From NCBI GenBank assembly GCA_043804925.1, contig JAZDIP010000069.1, positions 310,001 through 374,000 on the forward strand: 64,000 nt of DNA, read 5' to 3'. This document shows, piece by piece, positions 18,779 through 29,192 of the stretch; the stretch's first letter is position 1; every line of letters begins with the position of its first letter. A program made the position numbers and the translations under genes. This stretch comes from ChocPot-Mid sp043804925 (GTDB lineage: Bacteria; Bacteroidota; Ignavibacteria; Kapaibacteriales; UBA2268). The notes under the pieces are model-generated. The model was not told the DNA's origin. It saw only the letters and a list, made by a program, of their open reading frames with translations, and did not search any database.

Positions 18779-20797
18779 ATGAAAAATGGTTTATTATTTG
18801 TTTTGTTTATCATTTATTCGACGGGACTATATTCTCAGGTAACATCTCCTGAAAGTATAATATGGAATGAATTGACCGGGAACTATATAATTTCGGATGT
18901 ATCAACAGGTAAACTTGTGAGCATGGAAAAGGATGGGTATTTTAGCGATTTCACTACCGGATTAAGCCAGCCAAAGGGTTTGTACTTTGATGGATTTTCA
19001 ATATGGGTAACAGATTTGAGGGAAATAGTGGAAATTGATGCTGAAACGGGTGTAATTATAGAAAAGCATACAATAGCGGGAGCAGGTTCATTGAATGATA
19101 TTGTTGGCGATGATATGGGGTATTTGTATATAAGCGATATGCAAAACAACAGAATATACAGGTATGATGTGTTTACCGGAACTGCAATTGTGTTTTCCAA
19201 TGGATTGCTCCCGAGTCCAAATGGGATTTATTATGACATACTTGGAGGACTTATTGTAGTTTCTTTTGGACAAGGGGGGGGGATATATTCAGTGGATGCC
19301 GAAGAAGGTAATGTAGAATTATTAGTGCAAACAGGTTTGGGACAACTCGACGGAATTGCGTATGATATAAAAAGGGACAGATATTATATATCTTCATGGG
19401 CAACAAATTCGGTTTACATTTTTGACGCATCGTTTGAGGAAACTCCACAGTTATTAAGAAGCGGACTTAACGGTCCGGCTGATATATTCTTTGATGAGGA
19501 AAGCGATACATTAATCGTACCGGTTATGAATGCCGGGCAAATTGTATTTATTGGATTCGAAACCGAGAAAATTACAATATCCGGAAAGGATAGTGTCTGC
19601 GAAAATTCAACAGAAATTTACAGGACAGAGAGTTCGGGAAGTAAAACCAATAGCTGGACTGTTTCAGGTGGGGAAATTCAGGGAAGTGCGGAAATTGACA
19701 GTATCGAAGTTGTCTGGGGAATGAGCGGGATTGGGACAGTGAAGATTGTACAATCGGATACTGAAACTTTAACAAAGGATTCTGCGGAGATAAGTGTTAA
19801 TATATTTGCGTTACCTGATGTTAATATTCTCGGGAGCAAAGTTGTTTGTGAAAATAACATCGAGAAATACTATGCTTCATTACAATCCGGAGTTACCAAT
19901 AAATGGACAGTAGAGAAGGGAGAATTAATTGGTGAAGATACCAGCGATACCATTACTGTAAACTGGGAAACAATCCCCGAAGAAGAGGATTCCTCGACAG
20001 TATCAGGATTCGTAACATTGACCCGGACTAATAATATTACCGGATGTTCAAATACAAGTTTTGAGAAAGTAGGTATATCGAAAAAGCCGAATTCATATTT
20101 TACGGGCAGTAACAAAACCTGTGTACTAAATACGAATTATTATTACACAAGGTATGAAGAAAATACTGAATGCTATTGGATGATCGAAGGAGGTACATTA
20201 ATTGGAAATAATAATGACACAATGGCAGTTATCAACTGGGAGGAAGAAGGAGAAGCCAAATTATCCCTTATTAAAAATAATATTTTTGGGTGTAGCGACA
20301 CTACTTCCATTGATATATTGGTCCATCCAAGTCCGAAACCTGTAATCACAGAAAACAACGGAACTTTATATTCTACGAAGGCAGTTGATTATCAATGGTA
20401 TCTTAATGATATTGCAATACAGGATGCTATTGAACAGAGTTATACACCGGAACAAACCGGTAATTATAAAGTTTGGATTACTGATGAAAACGGATGTATT
20501 GGGACTTCAGATGAATATTATTATGAAATGACTGATGTTAATGATGATTTATGGAGTATTAAAGATATTTATCTGTATCCAGTACCTGTGAAGAATATAT
20601 TGTTTATATCAGGAAATTACGATTTTGTTTCTGAGATAAAAATATATAACTTACTTGGGAAAATAATTTATAATAAAAACTTAAAGATTGATGATATTAA
20701 GAGTGGAATAAATTTAAACTGTTTGCCCAGCGGGATTTATTTTATGTTAGTCAAAACTGATAATCAACTCAAATCATTAAGATTAATTAAAGAATGA
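18779..20797 (+). CDS. Beta-propeller/PKD-like T9SS protein
   Basis: Secreted protein of 672 residues with a signal peptide ending near TGLYSQ. Residues ~20-260 form an NHL/SMP-30-like six-bladed propeller (repeated phrases SQPKGLYFDG, LPSPNGIYYD, LGQLDGIAYD, LNGPADIFFD). Three PKD/Ig-like domains follow, each with a DSVCENSTEIY-type cysteine motif and WTVSGGEI or W.IEGGTLIG strands (~265-520), and then an Ig-like domain (VDYQWYLND). The C-terminus is a T9SS sorting domain (YLYPVPVKNILFISG ... SLRLIKE). The propeller may bind ligand or have lactonase-like activity, but no metal-site residues can be assigned. It lies 68 bases after the BNR protein and overlaps the GH31 gene by 4 bases, so translational coupling with GH31 is likely. 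Confidence 0.82.
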   Translation: MKNGLLFVLFIIYSTGLYSQVTSPESIIWNELTGNYIISDVSTGKLVSMEKDGYFSDFTTGLSQPKGLYFDGFSIWVTDLREIVEIDAETGVIIEKHTIAGAGSLNDIVGDDMGYLYISDMQNNRIYRYDVFTGTAIVFSNGLLPSPNGIYYDILGGLIVVSFGQGGGIYSVDAEEGNVELLVQTGLGQLDGIAYDIKRDRYYISSWATNSVYIFDASFEETPQLLRSGLNGPADIFFDEESDTLIVPVMNAGQIVFIGFETEKITISGKDSVCENSTEIYRTESSGSKTNSWTVSGGEIQGSAEIDSIEVVWGMSGIGTVKIVQSDTETLTKDSAEISVNIFALPDVNILGSKVVCENNIEKYYASLQSGVTNKWTVEKGELIGEDTSDTITVNWETIPEEEDSSTVSGFVTLTRTNNITGCSNTSFEKVGISKKPNSYFTGSNKTCVLNTNYYYTRYEENTECYWMIEGGTLIGNNNDTMAVINWEEEGEAKLSLIKNNIFGCSDTTSIDILVHPSPKPVITENNGTLYSTKAVDYQWYLNDIAIQDAIEQSYTPEQTGNYKVWITDENGCIGTSDEYYYEMTDVNDDLWSIKDIYLYPVPVKNILFISGNYDFVSEIKIYNLLGKIIYNKNLKIDDIKSGINLNCLPSGIYFMLVKTDNQLKSLRLIKE

Positions 20798-23499
20798 TGA
20801 TACATAAATTATTTTATATTTTATTTTTTATTTTCTTATGGTCAAATGTTAAATCGCAACAAATAATTGACTATCAAATTAATGGAAATGTTTTAAAAGT
20901 CAATTGCATCGCAATAGATTATGAGATTCAAGCATATACCAATAATATTGTCAAAATAAATTCATATCTCGATAAGATTCATCTTAAGGACAGTTCATAT
21001 ACGGTGATTCTGAAACCGGAAGCAGTAAATGTTGAAATTCTCAAAGATGGTGATTATATTTATTTTAAGACAGATTCACTTACTTTACGAATACCCTTAG
21101 ATTATTTTGGAATTGATTTCATAAAGGATGAACTGCTTGTTACAGGACAAATAAAAAATAGCTTTTTCAGGTTTGATGATATGAATGGTTGTTATTTTTC
21201 TCTGAAAGAAGATGAAGGCATTTACGGTCTTGGATTTAAAGCTGTAGATATTAACAGAAGAAAACTTAAAACGATTCTTTACAATCAAAATGTCATCGGA
21301 TATGAATATGGTGAAAGCTGGCTGAATAGTAATGTTCCTCTCTTTATTTCCTCAGAAAACTATGGCATATTCGTTGACAATCATGCCTTACATTATTACA
21401 ATGCGGATTCTTCAAAACCGAATGCGATTAAGTATAATGTGAATTCCGGTAATATGAGTTATTTCTTCATAAGCGGAAATGATTATGTTGAGATTATCAA
21501 CTTATATTGCAAATTAACAGGATTTCAGCCATTATTGCCAAGATGGGCTTGCGGTTTTATACTTTCAAAAGTTTCCTATCAAAACCAGGATAATTGTATT
21601 AAAATAGTCAATAAGATGCTTCAAAATGACTTTCCACTTGAAGCACTCGTATTTGATTATTCGTGGTTTGGTTTTGCAGATAACATGGGGAATTTCAGTT
21701 GGAATAAATCTGCTTATCCCAATCCTGAAATTTTAATTTCGGACCTAAAACAAAAAAAGATAAAGACAATTTTAATTTCGGAGCCCTTCGTTTCCAAAAA
21801 ATCAGTAAACTATTCAGATGCCGTTTCGAAAAATCTATTTGTTAAAGACACAAATGGATTAATTCCAACTGTTCACGTCTTGGGCTCTGATGTTGTTTTA
21901 CTTGATATTTTTAAAAAAGATACAAAGGATTGGATTTGGAATAAATATCTGGAAAGAATTATGGATGGAGTCGAGGGTTGGTGGATTGATACGAATGAAC
22001 CGGAATTTCACGGATTTCATTGGGTACATGAAATTGGGAACAGTCTTGAACATCATAATATTTACTCATTGGTTTGGGCACAAAATCTTTTTGAAAAATA
22101 CAGAAACGAAATTCCTGACAAAAGACCATTTCTTATGCACAGAGCCGGATGGGCAGGAGCTCAGAGGTATGGATCTGTTCTTACATGCGGTGATGAAAAT
22201 AGAAATTGGAGTGCATTGAAAGCTCAAATTCCGGGAATGTTAGGAATGCAAATGAGCGGTCTCTCAATGTTCAGTACCGATGTAGCCGGATTTTTTGGTA
22301 ATTGGGATATTAATTCCGAATTATATATCAGGTGGTTTCAATTTGGAACATTCAGCCCTATTATGCGATTGCACATGGGTGGAACAGACCTTGTTGAACC
22401 TTTTCACCACGACAAGAGAACTCAGGATATTGTGAGAGAATTTATTAAACTAAGATATAAACTTCTTCCATACAACTACACTCTTTTTTGGGAAAATTCA
22501 GAAACGGGAACCCCGCTTGCTCGACCAATGAATTTTTATAATGACGACCTGAAGTTCAGAAATGTTAATGACCAGTACTATTGGGGCAAAGAATTTTTGG
22601 TTGCACCGATTGTTGATACAAATATAAGAAAGCGTCAGGTTCTTCTGCCAAAAGGAAGATGGATTGATTATTGGACAAAAAATATTTATGATGGAGACCT
22701 GTCAATAACCATTGATGCACCGCTCGAAAATATTCCATTGTTGGTTAAGTTGGGAAGTTTCATTCCGACTTTACCTCAAATTTATAATACTGAGGACTAT
22801 AAAGGGGATACGCTAATAATTGAATACTATCCTCATATTGATAATCCTGTCAGTCAATACACCATGTACGAAGATGATGGTATTACTCCCGATGCCAATA
22901 AAAAAGAGCAATTTCAACTACTCAATTTTTCGGGATTGGTAACTTTGGATTCAATCGTCATCCGTCAGAGCATTACAGGTTCATATCCGAATAATCCTGT
23001 TTTAAGAGAAATGTTTTATAAAATTTTCAATCCCGGTTTGCAGTATAATTCTGTTACAATCAACAAAATTAAATTGGAATCTGCACAAACAAAAGAAGAA
23101 TTCGCTCTTCTTCCTGAAACATTTTACATTGACAAAGAAAATAATTTACTTGAAATTCATTTTCGTTTTTTAAATACTGATTCAGACATTTTAATTACTA
23201 ACGAACCTAACAATGTGGATGATTCAGGAAATTTGACTGAAATCAAGGTATATCCTGTGCCGGGGAAGGAGTATTTGAATTTGGAAATCAAGGGTATCGA
23301 AGAAGGAAAATACTTATTAGCAATTTTCAATATTGAAGGGCAAAAAATTTCCGGTAATTTGGAAATCATAGCAGCTAACGAAACATTAAATATTAAACTG
23401 GATTTCAATAAGTATCCTTCTCTTTTTACAAAGGGAGTATATTATCTCAGTTTAAGCGGGAAAGATTTTAATAAATATGTGAAGTTTAGTGTTGAATGA
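20794..23499 (+). CDS. GH31 alpha-glucosidase/xylosidase-type hydrolase with T9SS sorting domain
   Basis: Retaining GH31 hydrolase of 901 residues. It has a signal peptide (MMIHKLFYILFFIF), an N-terminal beta-sandwich (YGLGFKAVDINRRK), and the catalytic barrel with nucleophile D399 in WWIDTNEP and acid/base candidate D467 in TCGDENRNW. HRAGWAGAQRYGS, STDVAGFFG and the RWFQFGTFSPIMRLH segment are also family hallmarks. Proximal and distal C-terminal sandwiches follow (GRWIDYWT; MYEDDG). The last ~80 residues form a T9SS sorting domain (VYPVPGKEYLNLEI ... YVKFSVE). GH31 covers alpha-glucosidases, alpha-xylosidases and transglycosidases, so substrate is open. The start overlaps the stop of the preceding T9SS gene (ATGA), indicating an operon. 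Confidence 0.9.
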   Translation: MMIHKLFYILFFIFLWSNVKSQQIIDYQINGNVLKVNCIAIDYEIQAYTNNIVKINSYLDKIHLKDSSYTVILKPEAVNVEILKDGDYIYFKTDSLTLRIPLDYFGIDFIKDELLVTGQIKNSFFRFDDMNGCYFSLKEDEGIYGLGFKAVDINRRKLKTILYNQNVIGYEYGESWLNSNVPLFISSENYGIFVDNHALHYYNADSSKPNAIKYNVNSGNMSYFFISGNDYVEIINLYCKLTGFQPLLPRWACGFILSKVSYQNQDNCIKIVNKMLQNDFPLEALVFDYSWFGFADNMGNFSWNKSAYPNPEILISDLKQKKIKTILISEPFVSKKSVNYSDAVSKNLFVKDTNGLIPTVHVLGSDVVLLDIFKKDTKDWIWNKYLERIMDGVEGWWIDTNEPEFHGFHWVHEIGNSLEHHNIYSLVWAQNLFEKYRNEIPDKRPFLMHRAGWAGAQRYGSVLTCGDENRNWSALKAQIPGMLGMQMSGLSMFSTDVAGFFGNWDINSELYIRWFQFGTFSPIMRLHMGGTDLVEPFHHDKRTQDIVREFIKLRYKLLPYNYTLFWENSETGTPLARPMNFYNDDLKFRNVNDQYYWGKEFLVAPIVDTNIRKRQVLLPKGRWIDYWTKNIYDGDLSITIDAPLENIPLLVKLGSFIPTLPQIYNTEDYKGDTLIIEYYPHIDNPVSQYTMYEDDGITPDANKKEQFQLLNFSGLVTLDSIVIRQSITGSYPNNPVLREMFYKIFNPGLQYNSVTINKIKLESAQTKEEFALLPETFYIDKENNLLEIHFRFLNTDSDILITNEPNNVDDSGNLTEIKVYPVPGKEYLNLEIKGIEEGKYLLAIFNIEGQKISGNLEIIAANETLNIKLDFNKYPSLFTKGVYYLSLSGKDFNKYVKFSVE

Positions 23500-23554
23500 T
23501 AAGTAACTATCATTTAATTACATTTATAAAACATACAGTAGTATGCTAATAACT

Positions 23555-24133
23555 TCAGATGTAAACATTTATATATTTCAGAACAATCTTCTCAACTGAT
23601 TTCAAAGTATCTTCCAAATTGTTGTTAATAATATCATAATCGAATTGCTCGCGCAAGTCCATCTCCATATTTGTTCGAGATAGTCGAATATTAATTTGTT
23701 CGGATGTTTCGGTACTTCTTTTTCTTAATCTCTTCTCGAGGGTTTTCATATCCGGTGGTGAAAGGAAAATTAAAAGTGCATCATTCGGGTAAATTTTTTG
23801 AATTGACAAAGCTCCTTTTACATCAATGTCAAAAAGCAGGCATAAACCCAGCTTTTTTGCATTATTTATTTCGGATTTTAAAGTACCATAGTAATTACCA
23901 AAAATTTTTTCGTATTCAACAAGTTCACCTGATTCAATCTTTTTTATAAAAACATCTTTTGAAAGGAAGTAATAATCCTTTGCTTCAATTTCATTCGGCC
24001 TTTTTGGTCTTGTTGTCGCAGAAACCGAAAATTTTAAATTTGAATATTTCCCCAGTAAATATCTTGCAACAGTTGATTTTCCACCACCACTGGGAGAGGA
24101 AATAACCAATAAATTTTTTTTCTTTCTGCTCAT
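23555..24133 (-). CDS. gmk: Guanylate kinase
   Basis: Catalyses ATP + GMP to ADP + GDP, essential for guanine nucleotide supply. The 192-residue product has the P-loop SSPSGGGKST, the GMP-binding SATTRPKRPNE and DYYFLS segments, GNYYGT, and the FDIDVKGA motif, in the order and length of bacterial Gmk. The ATG overlaps the last bases of the upstream phosphodiesterase gene by 4, so the two are translationally coupled. Confidence 0.95.
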   Translation of the reverse strand: MSRKKKNLLVISSPSGGGKSTVARYLLGKYSNLKFSVSATTRPKRPNEIEAKDYYFLSKDVFIKKIESGELVEYEKIFGNYYGTLKSEINNAKKLGLCLLFDIDVKGALSIQKIYPNDALLIFLSPPDMKTLEKRLRKRSTETSEQINIRLSRTNMEMDLREQFDYDIINNNLEDTLKSVEKIVLKYINVYI

Positions 24134-25527
24134 TTTTTATCTTTCAAAATAAACTTTATTCTATCCAATTTCCCGTCAATATTATTTCTTGGTAAAATTT
24201 TAAAAATTTCGCAAAGCAAAGGATAAATATCTAAATTATTTATCGTACCTGTTTGAAAATTCACTTTGAACGAAGGTCCCATCGCATAAAAAACTCCGTG
24301 CATAGCTAATTCAGTATTATCATAACCATGGATGGCTTTAATTTTTTTCGATTTTTCTTCTGATGTCTTATCAATTAAAATCCAACCCGGTTTAGCCAAA
24401 ATAATTATTGGCGAAATATACGGATGTTTTGTAAAATGCAAATATTCAGGTATAGTTTCGCTGTTGTAGACATCATAATTATCCGACTTTGATTTTAATG
24501 AATCGTATACTTCCTGTAAAACGTTTTTATTGGCATCTATCATCATGAAGGCACCGTAATTTTGCACTTCATACCTGATACCGGATAAAATACTGTCAAC
24601 ATAAATAACTTTATTACTATCGAAGTCCATAATACCATGGTCTGAAACGATAATTATATTGGTACTGTCAAAAAGATTTATCTTCTTAAGTTTATCATAG
24701 ATGTATCCTACGATAGAATCAATAACAAGAAGACCTGATGCCATTTCCCGGGATTGAGTACCAAACAGATGAGATTTTATATCAGCTTCTTCAAAATAAA
24801 ATGCCATAAATTTAGGCCGTTCAACATAATCTTTTTCAAACCACTCAAAACCTTCATCTACCCTATCGAAATAAGAAACCTCCCCATCGAATTCAATTAG
24901 ATAATCAGGATTTTTCGTATAGTCTTCGAGTTCAGGATAAGTCCAATAACATGCAGCTGTTTTTATACCCTGACGTCTTGCAGTTTCCCAAAAACTTTCA
25001 GCTATGTACCATTTGCTCAACCTTCTTGAACCTTTTGAGTTACTTGAAAAGTAATCGTTATAAAAAGGGTCTTTGAATGAATTGACAATAACACCATGGT
25101 TAACCGGATACATACCTGTAAGCATGGAATAGTGATTCGGAAGGGTTGTAGTAGGGAATACAGGTTTCAAAGAATGTGCTTTTACACCATTTTCTTTTAT
25201 ATATTTGAAATATTTTAGTGTATCCCCTATCATTGAATCATAACGTAATCCATCAAAAGAAATTAAAATTGTATATGGATTTTCAATGTTCCCAATAGAA
25301 TGGATTTTAACAATTGTCTCATAGGGCTTGGTAGAGTCAGTTACAACAATTGAATCAACCGGAGGAACTGAGTCAAGTGACTCAACATGTACCACAGTAT
25401 CTAAGATAGAAATTGAATCCTGAACCAATACTGAAGCTTTAGCAACAAAAGGTATGAGAGAAATTAAAATAATTAACTTAAAAATGATAAGAAAATGGTT
25501 AACCAAACTATGCATCATAACTTTCAT
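24130..25527 (-). CDS. Nucleotide pyrophosphatase/phosphodiesterase-family protein (ENPP-like, exported)
   Basis: Alkaline-phosphatase-superfamily hydrolase of 465 residues with an N-terminal signal peptide (hydrophobic residues ~12-28). The metal ligand D92 lies in SFDGLRYD and the catalytic Thr in PTTTLPNHYS (T128 by homology with ENPP PT.T.PNH). Further ligands appear in FEEADIKSH, SDHGI and KAIHGYDN. ENPP proteins cleave phosphodiester or pyrophosphate bonds in nucleotides or lysophospholipids outside the cytoplasm; the exact substrate is not predictable. Met4 or Met5 are alternative starts. The gene overlaps gmk by 4 bases. Coupling an exported nucleotidase to cytosolic guanylate kinase is curious and may only reflect compact packing. 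Confidence 0.88.
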   Translation of the reverse strand: MKVMMHSLVNHFLIIFKLIILISLIPFVAKASVLVQDSISILDTVVHVESLDSVPPVDSIVVTDSTKPYETIVKIHSIGNIENPYTILISFDGLRYDSMIGDTLKYFKYIKENGVKAHSLKPVFPTTTLPNHYSMLTGMYPVNHGVIVNSFKDPFYNDYFSSNSKGSRRLSKWYIAESFWETARRQGIKTAACYWTYPELEDYTKNPDYLIEFDGEVSYFDRVDEGFEWFEKDYVERPKFMAFYFEEADIKSHLFGTQSREMASGLLVIDSIVGYIYDKLKKINLFDSTNIIIVSDHGIMDFDSNKVIYVDSILSGIRYEVQNYGAFMMIDANKNVLQEVYDSLKSKSDNYDVYNSETIPEYLHFTKHPYISPIIILAKPGWILIDKTSEEKSKKIKAIHGYDNTELAMHGVFYAMGPSFKVNFQTGTINNLDIYPLLCEIFKILPRNNIDGKLDRIKFILKDKK

Positions 25528-25560
25528 TATTTAATAATCCTAAGCATGTCCAAAGAGTAA

Positions 25561-27006
25561 TTATTTCTTACAATATTTAGAATACAATCCAATAGCACGT
25601 GAAAGTCCAAATGACATAGCTATCGCAAAATCTTTGCAAGATTCTTCTTCCTTTCCGATACCAAATTTTGCAATACCTCTATTGCAGTATGCTTCCTTAT
25701 GGTTCGGATTTAACTCAATACACTTATTATAATCCTCGATAGCTTCATTCAAAGAATCCAATTCAACTTTGGCATTTGCTCTACCAAAATATGCTTCATC
25801 TGAATTTGCATCAACAGAAAGCACATAATTAAAATCTTCATAGGCACCTTGGTAAGCTTTATTGATTAATTTTGCAGTTCCCCTGTCTCTATATGCTTCA
25901 ACCAAATCAGGTTTAAGATTTATAGCATCGGTAAAATCCTGAATTGCACTGGTAACACTTTTAATTTTATTTTTTGAAAATCCCCTATAATAAAAAGCCC
26001 AAGGGTCTTTGGAGTTGTATTCTATGTATTTCGAGAAATCATTAATCGCACCATGGTCGTCAGCCAGATTTTGTTTGGCTAATCCTCTGTTGTAATAGGC
26101 ATCAGCTTTCTTTGGGTCTAATGAAACAACATTATTCAAATCATCAATAGCTCCCTGATGGTCTTTGAGTTTTGCTTTGGCAAGAGCCCTGTTGTAATAT
26201 GCATCAACATCATCAGGGTTTAACCTGATGGCTTTATTATAATCAAAAATAGCAGATTCGAAATTTTTATCCCTAAGTTTTTCATTGGCTCTGTACTTGT
26301 ATGCAGAAGCAACGGAAGAATCGAGAGAAAGTGATTTTTCAAAGTCGTTTAATGCTGATTGGTATTTTCCATTCTGGGATTTTGCTATTCCTCTGTTCAG
26401 ATATGCTGTCGCATTATTCGGTTGTAATCTGATTACCTGGTCAAAATCATGAATACATCCCGTAAAAGCACCAAGACGGCCTCTTATCCCCCCCCTATTT
26501 AAGTAAGCATCTACATGGTTGGTATCATACTGTAAAGTAAGGTCGAATTGAACGAGAGCTTCCATTATATCACCTTTATTAGCATAATACAATCCAATAT
26601 TATAATATGCATCAGCAAATTTTTTATCATATTCGATTGCTTTTTGCCAGTTTTGTAGGGCTTGCTCAATATCTCCGGTTTCATTCTTCAGTACGCCGAT
26701 TGAGTAGTAAGTACTTGCGTCTTTTGGTTCCATTTCCAATACAGTATTAAAATCTTCCATGGCTAAATCATACTTCTTTAGTTTCAAATAAGCATTAGCC
26801 CTGTTGTAATAAACAAGAGATTCATCTGAATATAATTTTAATGATGAAGTATATTGACTGATGGCTTCTTCGTATCTTCCTTCGCTGTAAAATTTGTTTC
26901 CATCAATATAATATTGCTTATAAGTTTTACCCCTTTGGGATAAAGCAGTTTCACTCATCGAGCAGAGAATAAATATAAGCAATGTTGAATATAATAATTT
27001 TTTCAT
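25561..27006 (-). CDS. Exported TPR-repeat protein
   Basis: The start at 27006 begins a standard signal peptide (MKKLLYSTLLIFILCSMSETALSQ); the upstream in-frame ATG at 27054 would add a 16-residue charged extension and is less likely. The rest is about a dozen regular TPR units with highly uniform phrases such as DAYYNRGLAKQNL, AYLNRGIAKSQNG and EAYCNRGIAKFG. They form a superhelical scaffold. No enzymatic or sorting domain is visible. It lies 33 bases upstream of the phosphodiesterase gene on the same strand and may share its transcript. Partners unknown. Confidence 0.88.
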   Translation of the reverse strand: MKKLLYSTLLIFILCSMSETALSQRGKTYKQYYIDGNKFYSEGRYEEAISQYTSSLKLYSDESLVYYNRANAYLKLKKYDLAMEDFNTVLEMEPKDASTYYSIGVLKNETGDIEQALQNWQKAIEYDKKFADAYYNIGLYYANKGDIMEALVQFDLTLQYDTNHVDAYLNRGGIRGRLGAFTGCIHDFDQVIRLQPNNATAYLNRGIAKSQNGKYQSALNDFEKSLSLDSSVASAYKYRANEKLRDKNFESAIFDYNKAIRLNPDDVDAYYNRALAKAKLKDHQGAIDDLNNVVSLDPKKADAYYNRGLAKQNLADDHGAINDFSKYIEYNSKDPWAFYYRGFSKNKIKSVTSAIQDFTDAINLKPDLVEAYRDRGTAKLINKAYQGAYEDFNYVLSVDANSDEAYFGRANAKVELDSLNEAIEDYNKCIELNPNHKEAYCNRGIAKFGIGKEEESCKDFAIAMSFGLSRAIGLYSKYCKK

Positions 27007-27107
27007 TTTTGTAAATTCATTATTAATAATTCTGTTAAAATAATTAATTATCAATAAATAAAAAAATTTTCATTCATATAAACTTATGTTAATAAGATTT
27101 CATTGAA

Positions 27108-29042
27108 TTATTTGGCATTTTGAGGAATATTTAAACTACTGAATAATTCAATCAATTCTTCGATGTTTTTTACACCTAAATCACCCTCACCATGTTCCCT
27201 TACCGATAATACCTCGTTTTCAACTTCCTTTTTACCTATTATCAATGCAAAAGGAATTTTCTGCTGTTCCGATTCGGCAATTTTTCTATTTACCTTTTCG
27301 CTTCGTACATCAAGATTAACTCTATAACCCAAATCATCTAATTTCTTGTAAATTATTTTAGCATATTCCTGTTGTTCCTGCCCTATTGGTAAAATACTGA
27401 TTTGTACCGGTGCCAGCCAAAAAGGGAAGTTTCCTGCATAATGTTCAATCAAAATCGAAATAAATCTTTCGAAAGACCCGAATGGTGCTCTGTGGATAAT
27501 AACAGGTCTGTGTGTTGAGTTGTCGGAGCCAATATATTCAAGATTAAACCTTTCCGGCATGACATAATCAACCTGAACAGTTCCTAATTGCCATTTCCTT
27601 CCTAAAGCATCTGTAACTATAAAATCTACTTTTGGACCATAGAATGATGCCTCCCCTATACTAATTTGATAGTTTAAGCCCATTTCATCGGCTACTTCCT
27701 TAATTTCGCGCTCTGCTTGTTCCCACATTGACAACTCTCCTGCATACTTCGTCGAATCATCATCTCTAAAGGATAGTCTTGTTATTACATCCATGTTGAA
27801 TGTCTTAAAACCAAGTTGTGTAAGTTCAATTGTACTTTTTAATTCATCTTTAAGTTGTTCTTGCATACAGTAAATATGTGCATCATCTTGAGTAAATCCT
27901 CTTACTCTGGTTAAACCGCTTAGTTCACCGGATTGTTCATATCTGTAAACCGTTCCAAACTCTGCTAACCTAATAGGAAGCTCTTTGTAAGAACGTGGTT
28001 TCGATGAATATATCTGGTGGTGGTGAGGACAATTCATTGGCTTTAGCATGTATTCTTCATCTTCCACAGTTATCGGAGCAAATTGTGATTCGGAATAATA
28101 AGGATAATGCCCCGAAGTCTTATATAAATTCAAATTACCAATATGCGGAGTAATTACCTCAACATAACCTCTTTTTAACAATTCATCCTTTATAAATGCT
28201 TCCAGTTTTCGTCTGACAATTGTACCTTTAGGCAACCATACAGGTAATCCCGCACCTATTGCAGGAGAAATCATAAACAATTCAAGCTCTTTACCCAATT
28301 TCCTGTGGTCCCGCTTTTTAGCTTCTTCCAAAAAAGTCAAATAATCATCCAGCATCTTTTTCTTCGGAAAACTTATTCCGTATATTCTGGTCATCATCTT
28401 TCTCGATGAATCTCCCCTCCAGTATGCACCGGCAACACTTAACAATTTAATATACTTAATTCTGCCTGTGTCGGGAACATGTGTTCCGCGGCAAAGGTCA
28501 GTAAATCCTCCTTGTTTGTAAAATGTAATCCTGTCATTTTTCAAACCTTCGAGCAATTCAAGTTTGTATTCATCTCCTGCTTTTGTAAAATAGGAAACCG
28601 CATCGTCCCATGAAATTTCAACTCTATCATATCTTGAATTTGATTTTGTCAACTCAGCCATTTTAGATTCAATTTTTGCTAAGTCTTCAAGAGTAATGCT
28701 TTTATCTTCAGGCAAATCAACATCATAATAAAATCCGTTATCTATTGCAGGACCTATTCCGAATTTAACTCCCGGATATAAAGATTCGATGGCTTCAGCC
28801 ATTAAATGTGCACTCGAATGCCAGTAAATTTCCTTACCTTCTTCATCATCAAATGTAACTATTTTAATTTTTGCATCTTTGTTAATTCCGGTTGATAAGT
28901 CGTATTTTTCGCCATCAACAAAAATTCCTAAAGCATTTCGAGCTAAACCTTCGGAAATTGATAAGGCAATTTCCATACCTGTAGTATCTTCAGGATATTC
29001 TCGTATATCCCCGTTTGGCAATGTAATTTTCATCATTTTCAA
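27108..29042 (-). CDS. thrS: Threonyl-tRNA synthetase
   Basis: Class II synthetase charging tRNA-Thr. The 644 residues show the N-terminal TGS domain (ITLPNGDIREYPE), the editing domain with HSSAHLMAEA and RGTHVPDTG, the catalytic core with MNCPHHHQIY (zinc ligand Cys at ~338) and RLAEFG.VYRYEQSG (motif 2), motif 3 around HRAPFGSFERF, and a C-terminal anticodon-binding domain starting near PVQISILPIG. Length and order are standard. The likely start is the ATG three codons in (MKITLP). In many bacteria infC-rpmI-rplT follow thrS; here the next gene downstream is a TPR protein. Confidence 0.97.
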   Translation of the reverse strand: MKMMKITLPNGDIREYPEDTTGMEIALSISEGLARNALGIFVDGEKYDLSTGINKDAKIKIVTFDDEEGKEIYWHSSAHLMAEAIESLYPGVKFGIGPAIDNGFYYDVDLPEDKSITLEDLAKIESKMAELTKSNSRYDRVEISWDDAVSYFTKAGDEYKLELLEGLKNDRITFYKQGGFTDLCRGTHVPDTGRIKYIKLLSVAGAYWRGDSSRKMMTRIYGISFPKKKMLDDYLTFLEEAKKRDHRKLGKELELFMISPAIGAGLPVWLPKGTIVRRKLEAFIKDELLKRGYVEVITPHIGNLNLYKTSGHYPYYSESQFAPITVEDEEYMLKPMNCPHHHQIYSSKPRSYKELPIRLAEFGTVYRYEQSGELSGLTRVRGFTQDDAHIYCMQEQLKDELKSTIELTQLGFKTFNMDVITRLSFRDDDSTKYAGELSMWEQAEREIKEVADEMGLNYQISIGEASFYGPKVDFIVTDALGRKWQLGTVQVDYVMPERFNLEYIGSDNSTHRPVIIHRAPFGSFERFISILIEHYAGNFPFWLAPVQISILPIGQEQQEYAKIIYKKLDDLGYRVNLDVRSEKVNRKIAESEQQKIPFALIIGKKEVENEVLSVREHGEGDLGVKNIEELIELFSSLNIPQNAK

Positions 29043-29192
29043 GTAATTAATAAAAAAAATAAGATTCTGATTCCAAATATTATAATTAGATTAAAACGAA
29101 ACATTTCTCTACTTATTTCAATTTGCAACTCAATAGAATAATATGATTCTTCCTTATAAAAAATATTTTAGTTATTTATGCAACCTTTTTAC

